Assembly (NCBI GenBank): GCA_033220425.1
Contig: CM065647.1
Span: 620,001 to 684,000, forward strand
Direction of reading: 5' to 3'
DNA length: 64,000 nucleotides
Origin: Lepraria neglecta
Taxonomy: Eukaryota > Ascomycota > Lecanoromycetes > Lecanorales > Stereocaulaceae
Shown: in pieces, positions 9,414 to 19,526 of the stretch
Layout: the number at the start of each line of letters is the position of its first letter
Position numbering within the stretch: the stretch's first letter is position 1
Notes under the pieces: generated by a model
Seen by the model: only the letters and a program-made list of their open reading frames with translations
What the model was told of the DNA's origin: nothing
The model's database searches: none
Made by a program: the position numbers and the translations under genes

Positions 9414-10695
9414 CTATTCCTCCTCACTCTCTTCCGAGCTCTCCTCAACCACCCTTTCCCTCTCCGGCTCCACCCCATTCATCCCATTGATCCTCCCATT
9501 CCCATTTGCCCGATCCTGTTCAGCCTCACTCATCAAAGCCTGCTCAAACTCCGCCTCCAGCTCCCCATTCCCATCTTCCCACCCTCCCCCAGGCGTCTCC
9601 ACAGCCACATCCCCATCCCCATCCACCTCTTCCTCACCTCCCTCCTCACTCTCCTCACTGACGTGCCCATCACCGAGATCAATTTCCTCCACATCCGCAT
9701 TACTTTTTGCTTCCTCTCTTTCTTCTTCCTCATCATCATCGCTGTCACCGCGAAGGGAGGGGCTCATAGAACTAGCCGCACTCCGCAAACTAATTGGCCC
9801 ACTGCTCCGTCCGCCCTCGTTCAGCGCCCCTAGCACGCTTCGCCAAGGCCTCGTGTTGGTGATGGAATCACCCATGTCGATGGTTAGCACGTAATTATCG
9901 CTGGCTTCGTTGTCTACATCTGCAACCTCTTCGCGGGGGTTAGGGGATAGGTATCGTGGTTGAGAATGGGAAGAGCGGTGTCGTGGTTTTGCTGGGCGTG
10001 AAGGGCGAGCTGCGGAAGATGCTGTGAAGGCTGGGGAGTTGAGGTTGTGGTTTGGTATTGGGGATGATAATTGGGAAGGTGCTGGAGAGGGAGAGTGCGC
10101 TGCTCGTGCGCGGTGGAGGAAGTGCCGGTAGTCGTAGGGGTTGTTGGGGTCGGGGGGTTGGGTGTCTGGGTCTTGGTCTTCTGCATTATCATCGAATAGA
10201 TCATCTTCTTCGTGGTTGGATACTGCAAGGGTGGTTTCCAGTTGCGGGTATTGTGTAGCAAGGCTTGCGGCGTCTTTATTTGAGGGTGTGCTCGTCAGGT
10301 TGAAGCGGAACTCGGTGTCGATTTTGGAGAGGGTAAATGATTGGGTTGTTTGGTCGTAGATTAGAGCTGTAGATGTGGAAGGTTGTTGCGTTCCTTTGTA
10401 GTGGAAGGATTCGTTGTTGGTGGTGTTTGTTAGGTAGAGATTGTAGCTTTGGGATGAGCCCAGGGAGGGTGTGATGGTTGATTTGGTCAAGGAAGTGGGG
10501 ACTTTTGGTCTGTGGTTGACTGTGTATCCGGTTAGCTACATGATTCTCAATGGAAGACGTGGGGGATATACGTTGCACGTTGACCCTGCGCCTCTTCCGT
10601 GGTCCGTCTTCTCGCAGTAGTTGCTCGCTGATTGTGACAGGACACCTCGCAGTCTTTGACGGATCTATCGGTAGTGATGCTATCGTTGCGGCCAT
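9414..10695 (-). CDS. RNA polymerase II ELL-associated factor (EAF N-terminal domain)
   Basis: Exon 1 is 10695-10572 and exon 2 is 10519-9414 (52-nt intron GTATAT...ACACAG with a CTAAC branch site), giving 409 residues. The first about 140 residues form the EAF domain: ISEQLLREDGPRKRRRVNVQ leads across the splice into LNHRPKVPTS, then YNLYLTNTTNNESFHYKG and LIYDQTTQSFTLSKIDTEF, then RFNLTST. The rest is low-complexity and very acidic (DDDEEEEREE, SEESEEGGEEE), as in other EAF proteins, which bind ELL and stimulate elongation by Pol II. A truncated, mutated copy of its 5' end lies at 17409-17715. Confidence 0.85.
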
Positions 10696-11650
10696 GTTGA
10701 GCTGCGAGAAGAATGACAGTTTCCAGTACTGAGTCTTGTGGAGGACGGAGAATAAAAGTGAATTGGAGTTGGAGAACAAGCACTGCCCTGAGTGGTGCCC
10801 TATTTGCGGGAGCGGCCCTGGAAACCTAAGCGGAAGTCGCCCCCTGCTTGGCCACGCGAACCTCTTACCTTCTCCAACCTATCACTTTCTTCATGGTTTT
10901 CTCTGCTCTAGGGTATTTGGTTTCTATTACATCTCTGCTTTCTATTGGTCAAATCCTTGCTGCAGGCCAAGAGCTTCATGTTGCACATCAGCCCTGAAAT
11001 TTGCTCGTCGCGCCCAGCCGGTGTTGCCGGCGCTCTTTTGCTTACAAACCTCCATTACGACCTTCCATATTGAGGTTTCATTGACTGTAAGATTTGGTAG
11101 TATCAAGTTTTCCATTGGTCGTATCTTCACTGCGGGCGTTCCTTTGGCGCATTGCTCCCGTGGGTCAGCCAATGGAGGATCAATCCCCGCATCGATCGCG
11201 ATAGGCTAACGTTCTAGCCCGTAAAAGAGGAACTGAGGCGAGAATCTAGGAGGAGGTGGTGTCCGCATTGGGGATTCTGGGCGACCTTGCGGCTGAAGAT
11301 AGCCAGAGGAATGCTCCTACGATTACGCAGGGCAGAGGGCCGGTTGGTGGTGGGACGCTGATCTGCATCAGAGCTTCCAATTGTCTCTCTCCTTCTTTCC
11401 ATCCTTACTCATACTACCCTCTAAAACAGCATTTCTATCTCCTTTTTAGTCGGCGCGATGCCGATGGTATAAATATTATCGTTATTTGGTCATCGAATAG
11501 AGTCCGCGACACAGATAATCTCCGGCGCAATACCCATTCATTGGTGGGCCTTTTTCTCCAAGTCGAGCGTCCCTTGGAAACCGAGTGAGTCTCTGGTCGG
11601 ATATCCGGTTGACGTTACAAGGTTAGAGAGCCTGGCGACCCACCCCGGAG
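10696..11650. other. Divergent promoter region, no gene recognised
   Basis: This lies between the start of the EAF gene and the first esterase-CorA gene, which diverge. The plus frames at 10736-11209 and 11256-11588 lack homology and codon structure I can support. Upstream exons of the esterase gene cannot be excluded. Confidence 0.35.
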
Positions 11651-14600
11651 ATGTCCTTTGCCTTTTCGTCGCTATCAAGGCCTAATGGGGAAGTGAAAGT
11701 CGAGTAAGTTGCGATGGGAAGATTCGTGTCAGCGCTGGTGTTGATTCGTATGCAGTATTATATGCGTACCTGCCATCGGCGCCGATCCAAGAAACACATG
11801 GGAACGCCAGGCGGATACCCGTCTTGACTATGTCTTACACGACAGGTTATACCCAGTCGCACAGGTCCATCTTTACGACCATCTCACACAGGCTGAGAGG
11901 GGCTTGGATGTTAACCCACCTGTCGGAAATGACGACAGAGCACATAAAGACTCTGTAGAGAAGGAGGCGGCCGTCGCAAAATATGGAGTCTTGGAATGGA
12001 CAGAACGTTTCTTGCAGATTTTGCAGGAGAATCGTCAAGCCCACGGGACTAGCGAACGTCCTATCTTCTTCGTCTGTCACAGCACTGGAGGCATTGTTGT
12101 GAAGCATGCCATGACTCAAAGGCCCCTCGAGGTGGCGGCTGTTTGCATTGGGGTGACTTTCTTTGCCACTCCGCACCGTACGTACATTCTGCAGTGTTTC
12201 TCTCCTAACTCACAACGCAGTCTGGGTCGTTAGACATTGGTTTGAAGCAAGTGCTTACCACTTGCACTCTGACCATGCCTCAGAAACATTTATCCGATCC
12301 ACAAAGAAGAGCGCTAACTCCGAAAGTTATGCAGAGGGTTCTAGCGTACTGTCTGCACCTGCGTATGTACAGACTGTCCGGAAGATTATGGGCCTAAAGT
12401 GGGAAATGTCTGTAAAGCTTCGTCGCGACTTCTTACTGCGCAACGCCGACCTGGAAAAACTGAACTACCAATTTGCTAAGAGTGTTACCGGGGTGAAGAT
12501 TAAGAGCTATGTCGAGAGTAATGACACAAGTCTGACTGTTTTATCTAAAACCGACAAGGGAGGAAAGGCGCCAACGACGATCAGACTATGCATCGTTGAC
12601 AGTCGATCGGGTAAGCTCAGTACCTCGGACTCTCCCGTCGAGGACGAAGAAGTTATCCAATTGAACACTACCCATGTGGGCGCTCCGCGATTCATGGGCG
12701 AGAGCACGTTGTACGCCCTGTACATTGATGAGATTGCAACCTTGGTGACAGGCTTTAGTAAGGAAGAGCGTGCGGCATACCAAACATTCAATAATGCTAT
12801 CATGACGGGTATCAAGGTCGATGTCCATCAATTCTATAACGTGGGAAATGAAGGGGAGCCAGCTTCAATGAAGATTTTGTCTGCAAATCCATCTCTACAG
12901 AACTTCCTGAAGTTGGGGCCAGCCAAATGCATGGACGCGCGAATGCGAGGATATTACCAGACGAGCCCTCCGATAGATGATGCAAATATACCTTCGATAG
13001 ACGAAAGAATTGCTATGGAGCCGGTGCAACCACCAAGCATTTCCAACTACAGTACAACTATCAAATCTGCTGCGGAGATCGGACCTGCCATCCAACCACT
13101 TCCCTTACCCACCGTTGCTATACTTCCTTTTGATGATACACATGCTGCCAGTGATATTTCGGGAGCTTCTTCTAGCCTGGCACCAAATGCTCCTGCGGCT
13201 GCGCCGCTTCCGCACTCAAATGCAAAGCGCCCTTCGCAGACAACAGATTTTGCCACTACAAGATCTACTGATCATTTGGTACCGAAGCCAGCAACAGAGG
13301 CAGGCAACCCGATTCAATCCGGTGACCAAACTGAGACAGATGGCATTCATCTTTTCCCGTTGCCGAGTCCATCTTCTGGTCGATTTAAATGGATCCATAT
13401 GCCCTTTACCCACACTGGATGGGTGCCACATGTGCTTACCACAATCTCGGAAGAAAAGAAGGACTTAAGCCTCCACTCTAGTCTTTTGATGGATCAGATG
13501 TGGTCCTCACAGCACAACAGTTCCCGGCATGCATCACCACACGCTCGATTTGTGAAGTCAAGCGTCAAATGTTTATGGCCAAAGGACGCAGAGAAATCTC
13601 CTACCGAGATGATTGCAACCCCGGCGAGCGCAACGAACGATATACAGCTCGTAGTGTATCTTCCTTATCTCCACTGGGACAGCTTCGGAAATCTTCAGAA
13701 AAGAGCTGATATCATTGAGAGACGCAGGAAGCAAGCCTATGCGCGCCCAGTACCAGAAGATGTCGCCAAGGGCAAATCGTTAGAACACAAGCTAGTTTGG
13801 CAGTACTTGACGTTAGATCGGCCAATCCACTGTCGGAGGACCTTGGACCAGTATGGGTATCCGAGCCTTCGTAATACCTCTGTTCGAGATCGAGATCAGA
13901 TACTATACAAGCGGACGAGGGTCGAGCCACCTCAACAATCGTCTAAAGAACCTGCGACGAAGTCCAAGGCGCCACAGCTCAAGGCTCAGCCCAAGCAGCC
14001 ACCAGCAGGCCAAGAATCCCTACCCAGCCCCTCTGGTGATGACGAAGCTGCGAAGGTTTTAATGGTAGACCAACTGTGGCTTTGGATCATAGATGAGTCG
14101 ACAGTGGTCACATTCTTCGCTTCCAAAGAACAGGAGGACAAGGATAGGGGCCTTCGTGGAGAGGGAAATTTGCGCAATGAAATATATCGCGATGTTAATG
14201 GCGACTACGCACATCAATGTGCGGACCCTTTCGACTTCGCGGCACTGGCAGTCTATCATGCTGTCAAAGTCTTACTCGACCGAACAATCGATAGGAATCT
14301 GCGAGCCTTCGAGATTTTCGAAGAGTACATCAATATTTTGACCGAGCAGCAAAATGCCAGCTTCAAGAGATTCCGGAACGAACACGGCTTCGAGAAAGCC
14401 AAGAACGATGCCGAATCACATTTGGATAATCGCAAAGATCTGGACGCACTCTTGGAATTGCGTGATATCGATGACGAGCTTAAGATGATAGAGAAGTTGG
14501 TTAAAGAACAACAGGAATGCGTCAAAGACATGCTCAAGCAGTACCAGCACCTAAACGAGTATCACGAGAAGGGGTTCAACGGCACCAATTTTCTGATACA

Positions 14601-15267
14601 GATTGAGCATACCCTCACGGAAAACAAGGAACGGATCGTATCAATGCTCGCTAGTGCTCATGTAGCACAGACAGCTTTCAAAGAGCTGCTGGATATGAAG
14701 CAGAAACAGGCATCTATCGTCGAGGCACATCTTGCACGTGAGCAGACTATTCTTACACGTCAGCAAACCGGGGCTGCCGTCGAGCAGGCACGTATCGTCA
14801 TGATCTTCACGATTGTTACGATCATATTCTTGCCATTGTCCTTCTTTGCTTCAGTCTTCGGCATCAATTCCAGAGAATGGGCCCAAGCGCCCAATTCATA
14901 TCCAACTTTGAATACCATATTCACATACATGAGTACTATCTCTGTGACGGTCATCATTCTTGCGCTTTTGGTAGCGTTTAACAGATACACGAGACGGCTG
15001 TTGGTAAAAGTATGGAAATATATTGGCTTACCTCTCATGCCTATATTCAAGCGAATCAAGCACAAGAGGCGGCGTTCTACGGATCAGGCGTCAGCTGAAG
15101 AAGGGATGTCTGCACTGGTATCCGCGCTGGACTTGGAGAAGGAGGCTGCTGTCCATACGGAACGGGCTAAACGACTATTGGCACTTTCCAGGTCATATTC
15201 GCACATGAATCTTGAAGACAAGAGATGGTTGAAAGGGCAGGGCATTGCTAATGGGAAGGTAGCATAG
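11651..15267 (+). CDS. SesB-like serine esterase fused to a CorA-like membrane domain, copy A
   Basis: Exons 11651-11703, 11756-12177 and 12335-15267 give 1135 residues; the phases agree and match copy B. Residues about 18-160 form an alpha/beta-hydrolase: CVPAIGADP, LYDHL, the nucleophile elbow FVCHSTGGIVVKHAM (Ser127) and FFATPHQGS. Residues about 160-420 are conserved with copy B. The C-terminal half is a fungal CorA-like module (LPYLHWDSF, RRTLDQYGYPSL, VLMVDQLWLWI, a coiled coil, and two helices at about 980-1003 and 1025-1045). The pore motif reads GIN, not the classical GMN. SesB esterases are N-terminal domains of fungal NLRs linked to nonself recognition and cell death; here the esterase is tied to a membrane protein. 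Substrate and ion selectivity are unknown. Confidence 0.8.
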
Positions 15268-16009
15268 GCTTGTTTGGGGATATTTTCTGGGTTTTGGATG
15301 GTAGCTTTGGAATTTCCAGTGGGAAAAGGAGCTTTGGTGTCATTGTTCTAGGAGTGTGTGCTATCTGATGGAAGCTATGATTATAGTTTATGAAAGGGAT
15401 ACCCAAAATGCGTGTAGATTTTGTCAATCTAATGTGTAATGTGTGGGATGATATGTGTAATGATCACGAGGACATGAGAGGTGTTTAGGTATACTATTGG
15501 CTGGGATTTGGGGGCTTCTGCCTTCAGCTTCTAGTAATAGAAGAGACTTAGGCCGGTGATTGTGTCGATTTTGAGACTCATCGTAGCTATCAATCGATAA
15601 TATGGGTTATGCCAAGGGTACGAATGGCGCGGTAGCAAACCCTCCTGACGGTCGTAGCTATGGTTCAGCAGCCAATAGAAACCACTTCACACCCATGTTG
15701 GAGATAGTGCCCAACTAGCCTAACATAGTTAGCTGGGAAGCCTTGTAAGCTGGATTCGCAGATCCTAGCTGCCCTTCTTCGCATTTTTGCCTCGACTTGC
15801 ATCGCATGAATGTTACCATAGTCTATTTCCATCCTTAAAAGTTGAAAGCGCGGCACATTTAGAGCATTGAGCAGGTGCTTGCGCATTCCTTTACTTTGGG
15901 GGCAAGATCACTGTAGCACCTCGCGGACTGTACTGATAAACATTCGTGGACGCGAGTGCTCGTTCGCAAGGTCCTAAGAGCACGGGGACTCCTCGTATCG
16001 TTATTCTAC
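15268..16009. other. Intergenic stretch between esterase-CorA copy A and NLR1
   Basis: AT-richer sequence without a supported gene. A 73-codon minus frame at 15665-15886 lacks recognisable features. It presumably contains the terminator region of copy A and the former promoter of the NLR1 pseudogene. Confidence 0.35.
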
Positions 16010-17408
16010 GATGTCAGATTCAGTACAAGGCAGGAGGACTGAGATCTTCTCGAAGCGTTCCAGATTGTTCAGTCGTTCAATGCAGAACACCGCTACTCTG
16101 GGGGAGGAGCAACCTGCACAGCGAAGAGGAGATTCCAAGAGGCGTAAAACCACCGTCAGATGAGATTCATAGCCTGTATCATCTGTTCATTGTACAGGGT
16201 CATACTAAGGCTATCTTATGCTAGACTCAGCCGTCACCTTCTCAATTGCAAGGTGCTACAGGAAAAGAATCATTTACAGGACTCCATTAACAAGAATTTT
16301 CCTTGCTGGAGAAAACGACTTCCGAGGCTCTTTGGAGCCAAGCGTATGCAGCATTGAGAACAAAGGAGCCAGAGGTTGTAAAGGCTTACGAACAGTGGCT
16401 GAATCCCGATGGAAGTACGTTCAAGCCTGCGAATCGTATGGATCAGATCGTCCGTCAGCTCTATCAAGGTCAAAGGATGGACCGGCTAGTCATCAAATTG
16501 GCAGGAAAGTCTTTCGGAATTCGCGAGATCGGCGAGAGCATCATTAGATTCATCTGGGGGTCTAGAGATCTGATCGCAACAATTGCGAGTGTCGAGCCAC
16601 ACGTAGCACTTGCGTGTGTTTTCTTCGTGGCCCGCTTAAACTTAGCCTTTGTGAACTTTGACGAGGATGAGTGGGGCGCAAATCCTACCGGCTGAGGCAA
16701 AGTTACGTCCACTTAAGCTATTACTCAACCGAAAAGCGCAAAATGACATCATGCTGCAAGGTCTCGAAAGAATAGCATCCTTACTCCGACTCTACAAAAT
16801 CAGGGAAGATTTGTACATCAATAAGCAGCCCGCCGACCTGTCCGAAAGGAATCTGAGTTTCGAACATCTCGGCTAGTTGCCCATCCGAGGAAAGGCTCAT
16901 TGCACCGCGGAGCCCGAAACATTGTGAAAGCAGACGACTGGAAGGGCTGGCTTGACGAGATCGAGAAAAGCAACGCAGACTGCCTTCTATATACCGATCT
17001 TACTGATAAAGAAGTCGAGCGGCGTGCATGGGAGAAGCAGTATTTGCAATCGGACAACCAACTCAGACTCCAAGCCTCCATTGTTGAGGCCTTGAACAGT
17101 GCCATAAGAGAGCGAGAAGCGGACCGAAATGAGGGACGGCGCGAGAGGCTATTTACGGACTACGAAGAACAGAAGAATTTCAGTCCCAAAAGGGTACCTG
17201 TAACCTTTGAATGGTTCTTACGTAGCGAAAAATTCTTCGATTGGCGCAATGCAACATGTTCGAGAATCCTGTGGGTCTCTGCCGGGCCAGGTTGTGGTAA
17301 ATCCGTGCTTTCGCGATGTCTGATTGACGAACGCCACGTAGGCACGAGCGTTTTGAGTTCGACGACCCGTTGTTTCTTTTTCAAAGACGGCTAGGAAGGA
17401 CGGCAGAC
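16010..17408 (+). pseudogene. NACHT NLR pseudogene 1, truncated after Walker A
   Basis: A basic N-terminal leader begins at ATG 16010. The PF17100-type N-terminal domain of NWD NACHT proteins follows from about 16303: TTSEALWSQAYAALRTKEPE, LAGKSFGIREIGESIIRFIW, IASVEPHVALAC, then in shifted frames LLLNRKAQNDIMLQGLERIA and ARNIVKADDWKGWLDEI. The linker FTDYEEQKNFSPKRVPVTFE leads into ILWVSAGPGCGKSVLSRC, the P-loop. A TAG at 17392 replaces a Gln codon of NLR2, and homology stops at about 17408, where EAF-derived DNA begins. Relative to NLR2 it also lacks the intron donor and about 50 nt of the N-terminal domain near 16860. It is a dead fragment, useful for showing ancestral bases. Confidence 0.8.
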
Positions 17409-17715
17409 TGGAAGGATTCGTTGTTGGTGGTGTTTAGAGATTGTAGCTATTGGACGAGCCCGGGGAGGGTCTGATGGTTGATTTGGTGGTGGAGGAGGAG
17501 GAGACTTTTGGTCTGTAGTTGACTGTGCATCCGGTTAGCTACATGATTCTTAATGGAAGACGTGGTGGATATATATTGCACGTTGACCCTGCGCCTCTTC
17601 CGTGGTCCATCTTCTCGCAGTAGTTGTTCGCTGATGTTGACAGGATAGTTCGCAGATTTCGCGGGATCAATTGACGGAAACGTTGTTGCTTCAACAGTAG
17701 CCATAACGGGCTGGA
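17409..17715 (-). pseudogene. Truncated, mutated copy of the EAF gene 5' end
   Basis: The sequence parallels the EAF gene from its start codon (here 17704) into exon 2, with many substitutions and short indels. ISEQLLREDGPRKRRRVNVQ is kept, whereas the leader differs. At the splice donor the parent reads CAACGTATAT and this copy CAATATATAT, so the GT is lost. The copy ends abruptly at GGAAGGATTCG, fused directly to the broken NACHT sequence. No full EAF domain remains. This is a duplicated fragment, not a functional gene. Confidence 0.8.
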
Positions 17716-17830
17716 ATAAGATGTTATGAAAAACTCTTAGGGGAGGTCCTATAGAAGCAATGTGAAGATGGTACGGCACCGGTGTCTTGAGGATCTCCAC
17801 GCTACCACTCCGTTACGGACCCAGAAAGCC

Positions 17831-18707
17831 ACAGGGTCTGGACACGGCGGGCGGGCCCCCTGCTAGACTATTGGCGGCTTGAAGCCATTCATATCGATGG
17901 AAATCTCGTTTAGATACCGTCGATTGTAGAACCATTGGCGCGAGAAAATCAGAATCTTGGGGGGCGCTTCGGGGGGTAGGGAAGGCGGGCGAAATGGGCC
18001 AAATTTTAAGAAAACCAGCTATACAGGAACCACCAACGCTGCTCTGGGGACCTAATAAACAGGGAATTAAAGCGCCGATCCAGCTTAATTAGGCTATAAA
18101 CTTTGTATATCTAACGCAGCGTCAGACAGCCATCGCAAAGGCGATTCTACGATTTTTTGATTTTTTTTGTTGATTCGCGCCAGTTAGGGCTGAAAAGTAA
18201 ACAAAAAAAACTGATTTTTAACCCTATTTGCGATGGCTGTCCAGCGCTGTACTATATATACAAAGTTGATAGCCTAATAGAGCTGGACGAGCCCGTTAAC
18301 TCCCCGTTTACTAGGCCCCCGGAGCAGCGTTGGTCGTCGCTGTACAGCTGGGTTTTGTAAAATTAAGCGAATTTGCTCGTATTTTAGGGTAAAAATTTTC
18401 GAAGACCGGGAGCTCAAGGAATGGCCCTGCTTTACGATAGCCCCCTAACGCTGTAATATATATACAAAGCTTATGGCCTTATAGAGCTAGATAGGTGCTT
18501 TAACTCCCTGTTTACTAGCCCCCCGGAGCAGCGTTGGTGGTTCCTGTATAGCTGGTTTTCTATAAAAAAATTGGCCCGCCTTCCCTACCCCCGGAGCGCC
18601 CCCCAAAATTCTGATTTTCTCGCGCCAATGGTTCTGCAATCGACGGTATCTTGAAATGGTTTAACAGCACCACGGCCAGGTGGCAGCCCGCCGTGTCCAG
18701 ACCCTGT
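17831..18707. mobile_element. 877-bp inverted-repeat (foldback/MITE-like) element
   Basis: The ends are perfect 22-bp inverted repeats (17831-17852 and 18686-18707; outermost bases ACAGGGTCTGGACACGGCGG). Long inner arms are also inverted: the block starting GATACCGTCGATTG at the left recurs reversed near 18650, and the arm with AAAACCAGCTATACAGGAAC at 18009-18120 recurs reversed at 18449-18563 and, as a further copy, at 18241-18358. A 15-bp inverted pair (18125-18139, 18227-18241) lies in the middle. There is no coding capacity, so this is a non-autonomous element or a nested pair of them. No clear target-site duplication is visible. Confidence 0.65.
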
Positions 18708-19526
18708 ACGTCAAACTTTTCTCATGTCGATTTTGTTATTTCGTCTACGTCTACGCCTACGCCTTGGCGTCCGTCTCAATAATTAGAGATTCGTCAAAGA
18801 CTCTACCCTAGTACGTTACAATTTATGGGAAGCAGGAGCAGAGTGTGAGATCACGGTCACCCGAAGGACTGGATTGGCTGAATACTGCATTATTAGGCTA
18901 TCGAAAGGCGCTGCAGGAGAAAGGTAAGGCTTAGGACGTCTACAAAAGGCCAGCCCTTGGGCTGTATTAGCAATTGCGCTACTCAAGATAAGGCCCTACC
19001 TTATTCGTGGCCACGTCCGTTCCTTGCTACGCCTCATGGTCTCTTCCACTATATTCTTCAGACAATTCTTCGGAAGAGCCGAACTTCATAGTTAATCTCT
19101 GACACCAGAGATATGAGAATCGTTTTGGGCGAACAAAGGGTACGTAGCCACCGCAAGGACAACAGCACAAGGCTATATCGGGACCTTCCGCTATACCCCT
19201 AAATAAGATCACGATCAGCCCCAGCGCTAGTGGATCTACGCTGCACGAGTGAGGAGGGAGCACGCTCTAGGCTCTCACAACTCGCTTACATGGGCCACAC
19301 CTCCGCCCTCCCTCAAGAGGCTTGCCGCCGCCTGTTGTCCCTCCAAGTTACAACCTAGATCTCGACTTCAGCTTGTTCTGTTACATACATTCAATCTCGA
19401 TAACTCGCAACACATTGCGATTTTTCCTTTGTAGATATAATGTTTGGCTTCCGTAAAGCTCACGTTTCCTACTCGTTCTACCAGCATGATCATCCTCGCA
19501 AATAAGCCGATACCGCTTCTTTGGAT
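18708..19526. other. Intergenic region upstream of the caspase-like gene
   Basis: It contains a short GTCTAC/GCCTAC tandem motif near 18740 and no supported gene. The last 200-300 bp presumably hold the promoter of the caspase-like gene; an in-frame TAA (19504-19506) precedes its ATG at 19527. Confidence 0.35.

Noticed and set aside
9370-9894. 174-codon plus-strand Ser-rich frame
   Set aside because: Antisense to the acidic, low-complexity end of the EAF gene; Ser runs are the reverse complement of Glu/Asp-rich codons.
12163-12334. Open frame through the second intron of esterase-CorA copy A
   Set aside because: The frame is open by chance, but copy B has an intron at the same position and phase, and splicing restores the shared TPHxGSSVLS sequence.
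18157-18360. 67-codon plus-strand frame
   Set aside because: It lies inside the inverted-repeat element and has no protein features.
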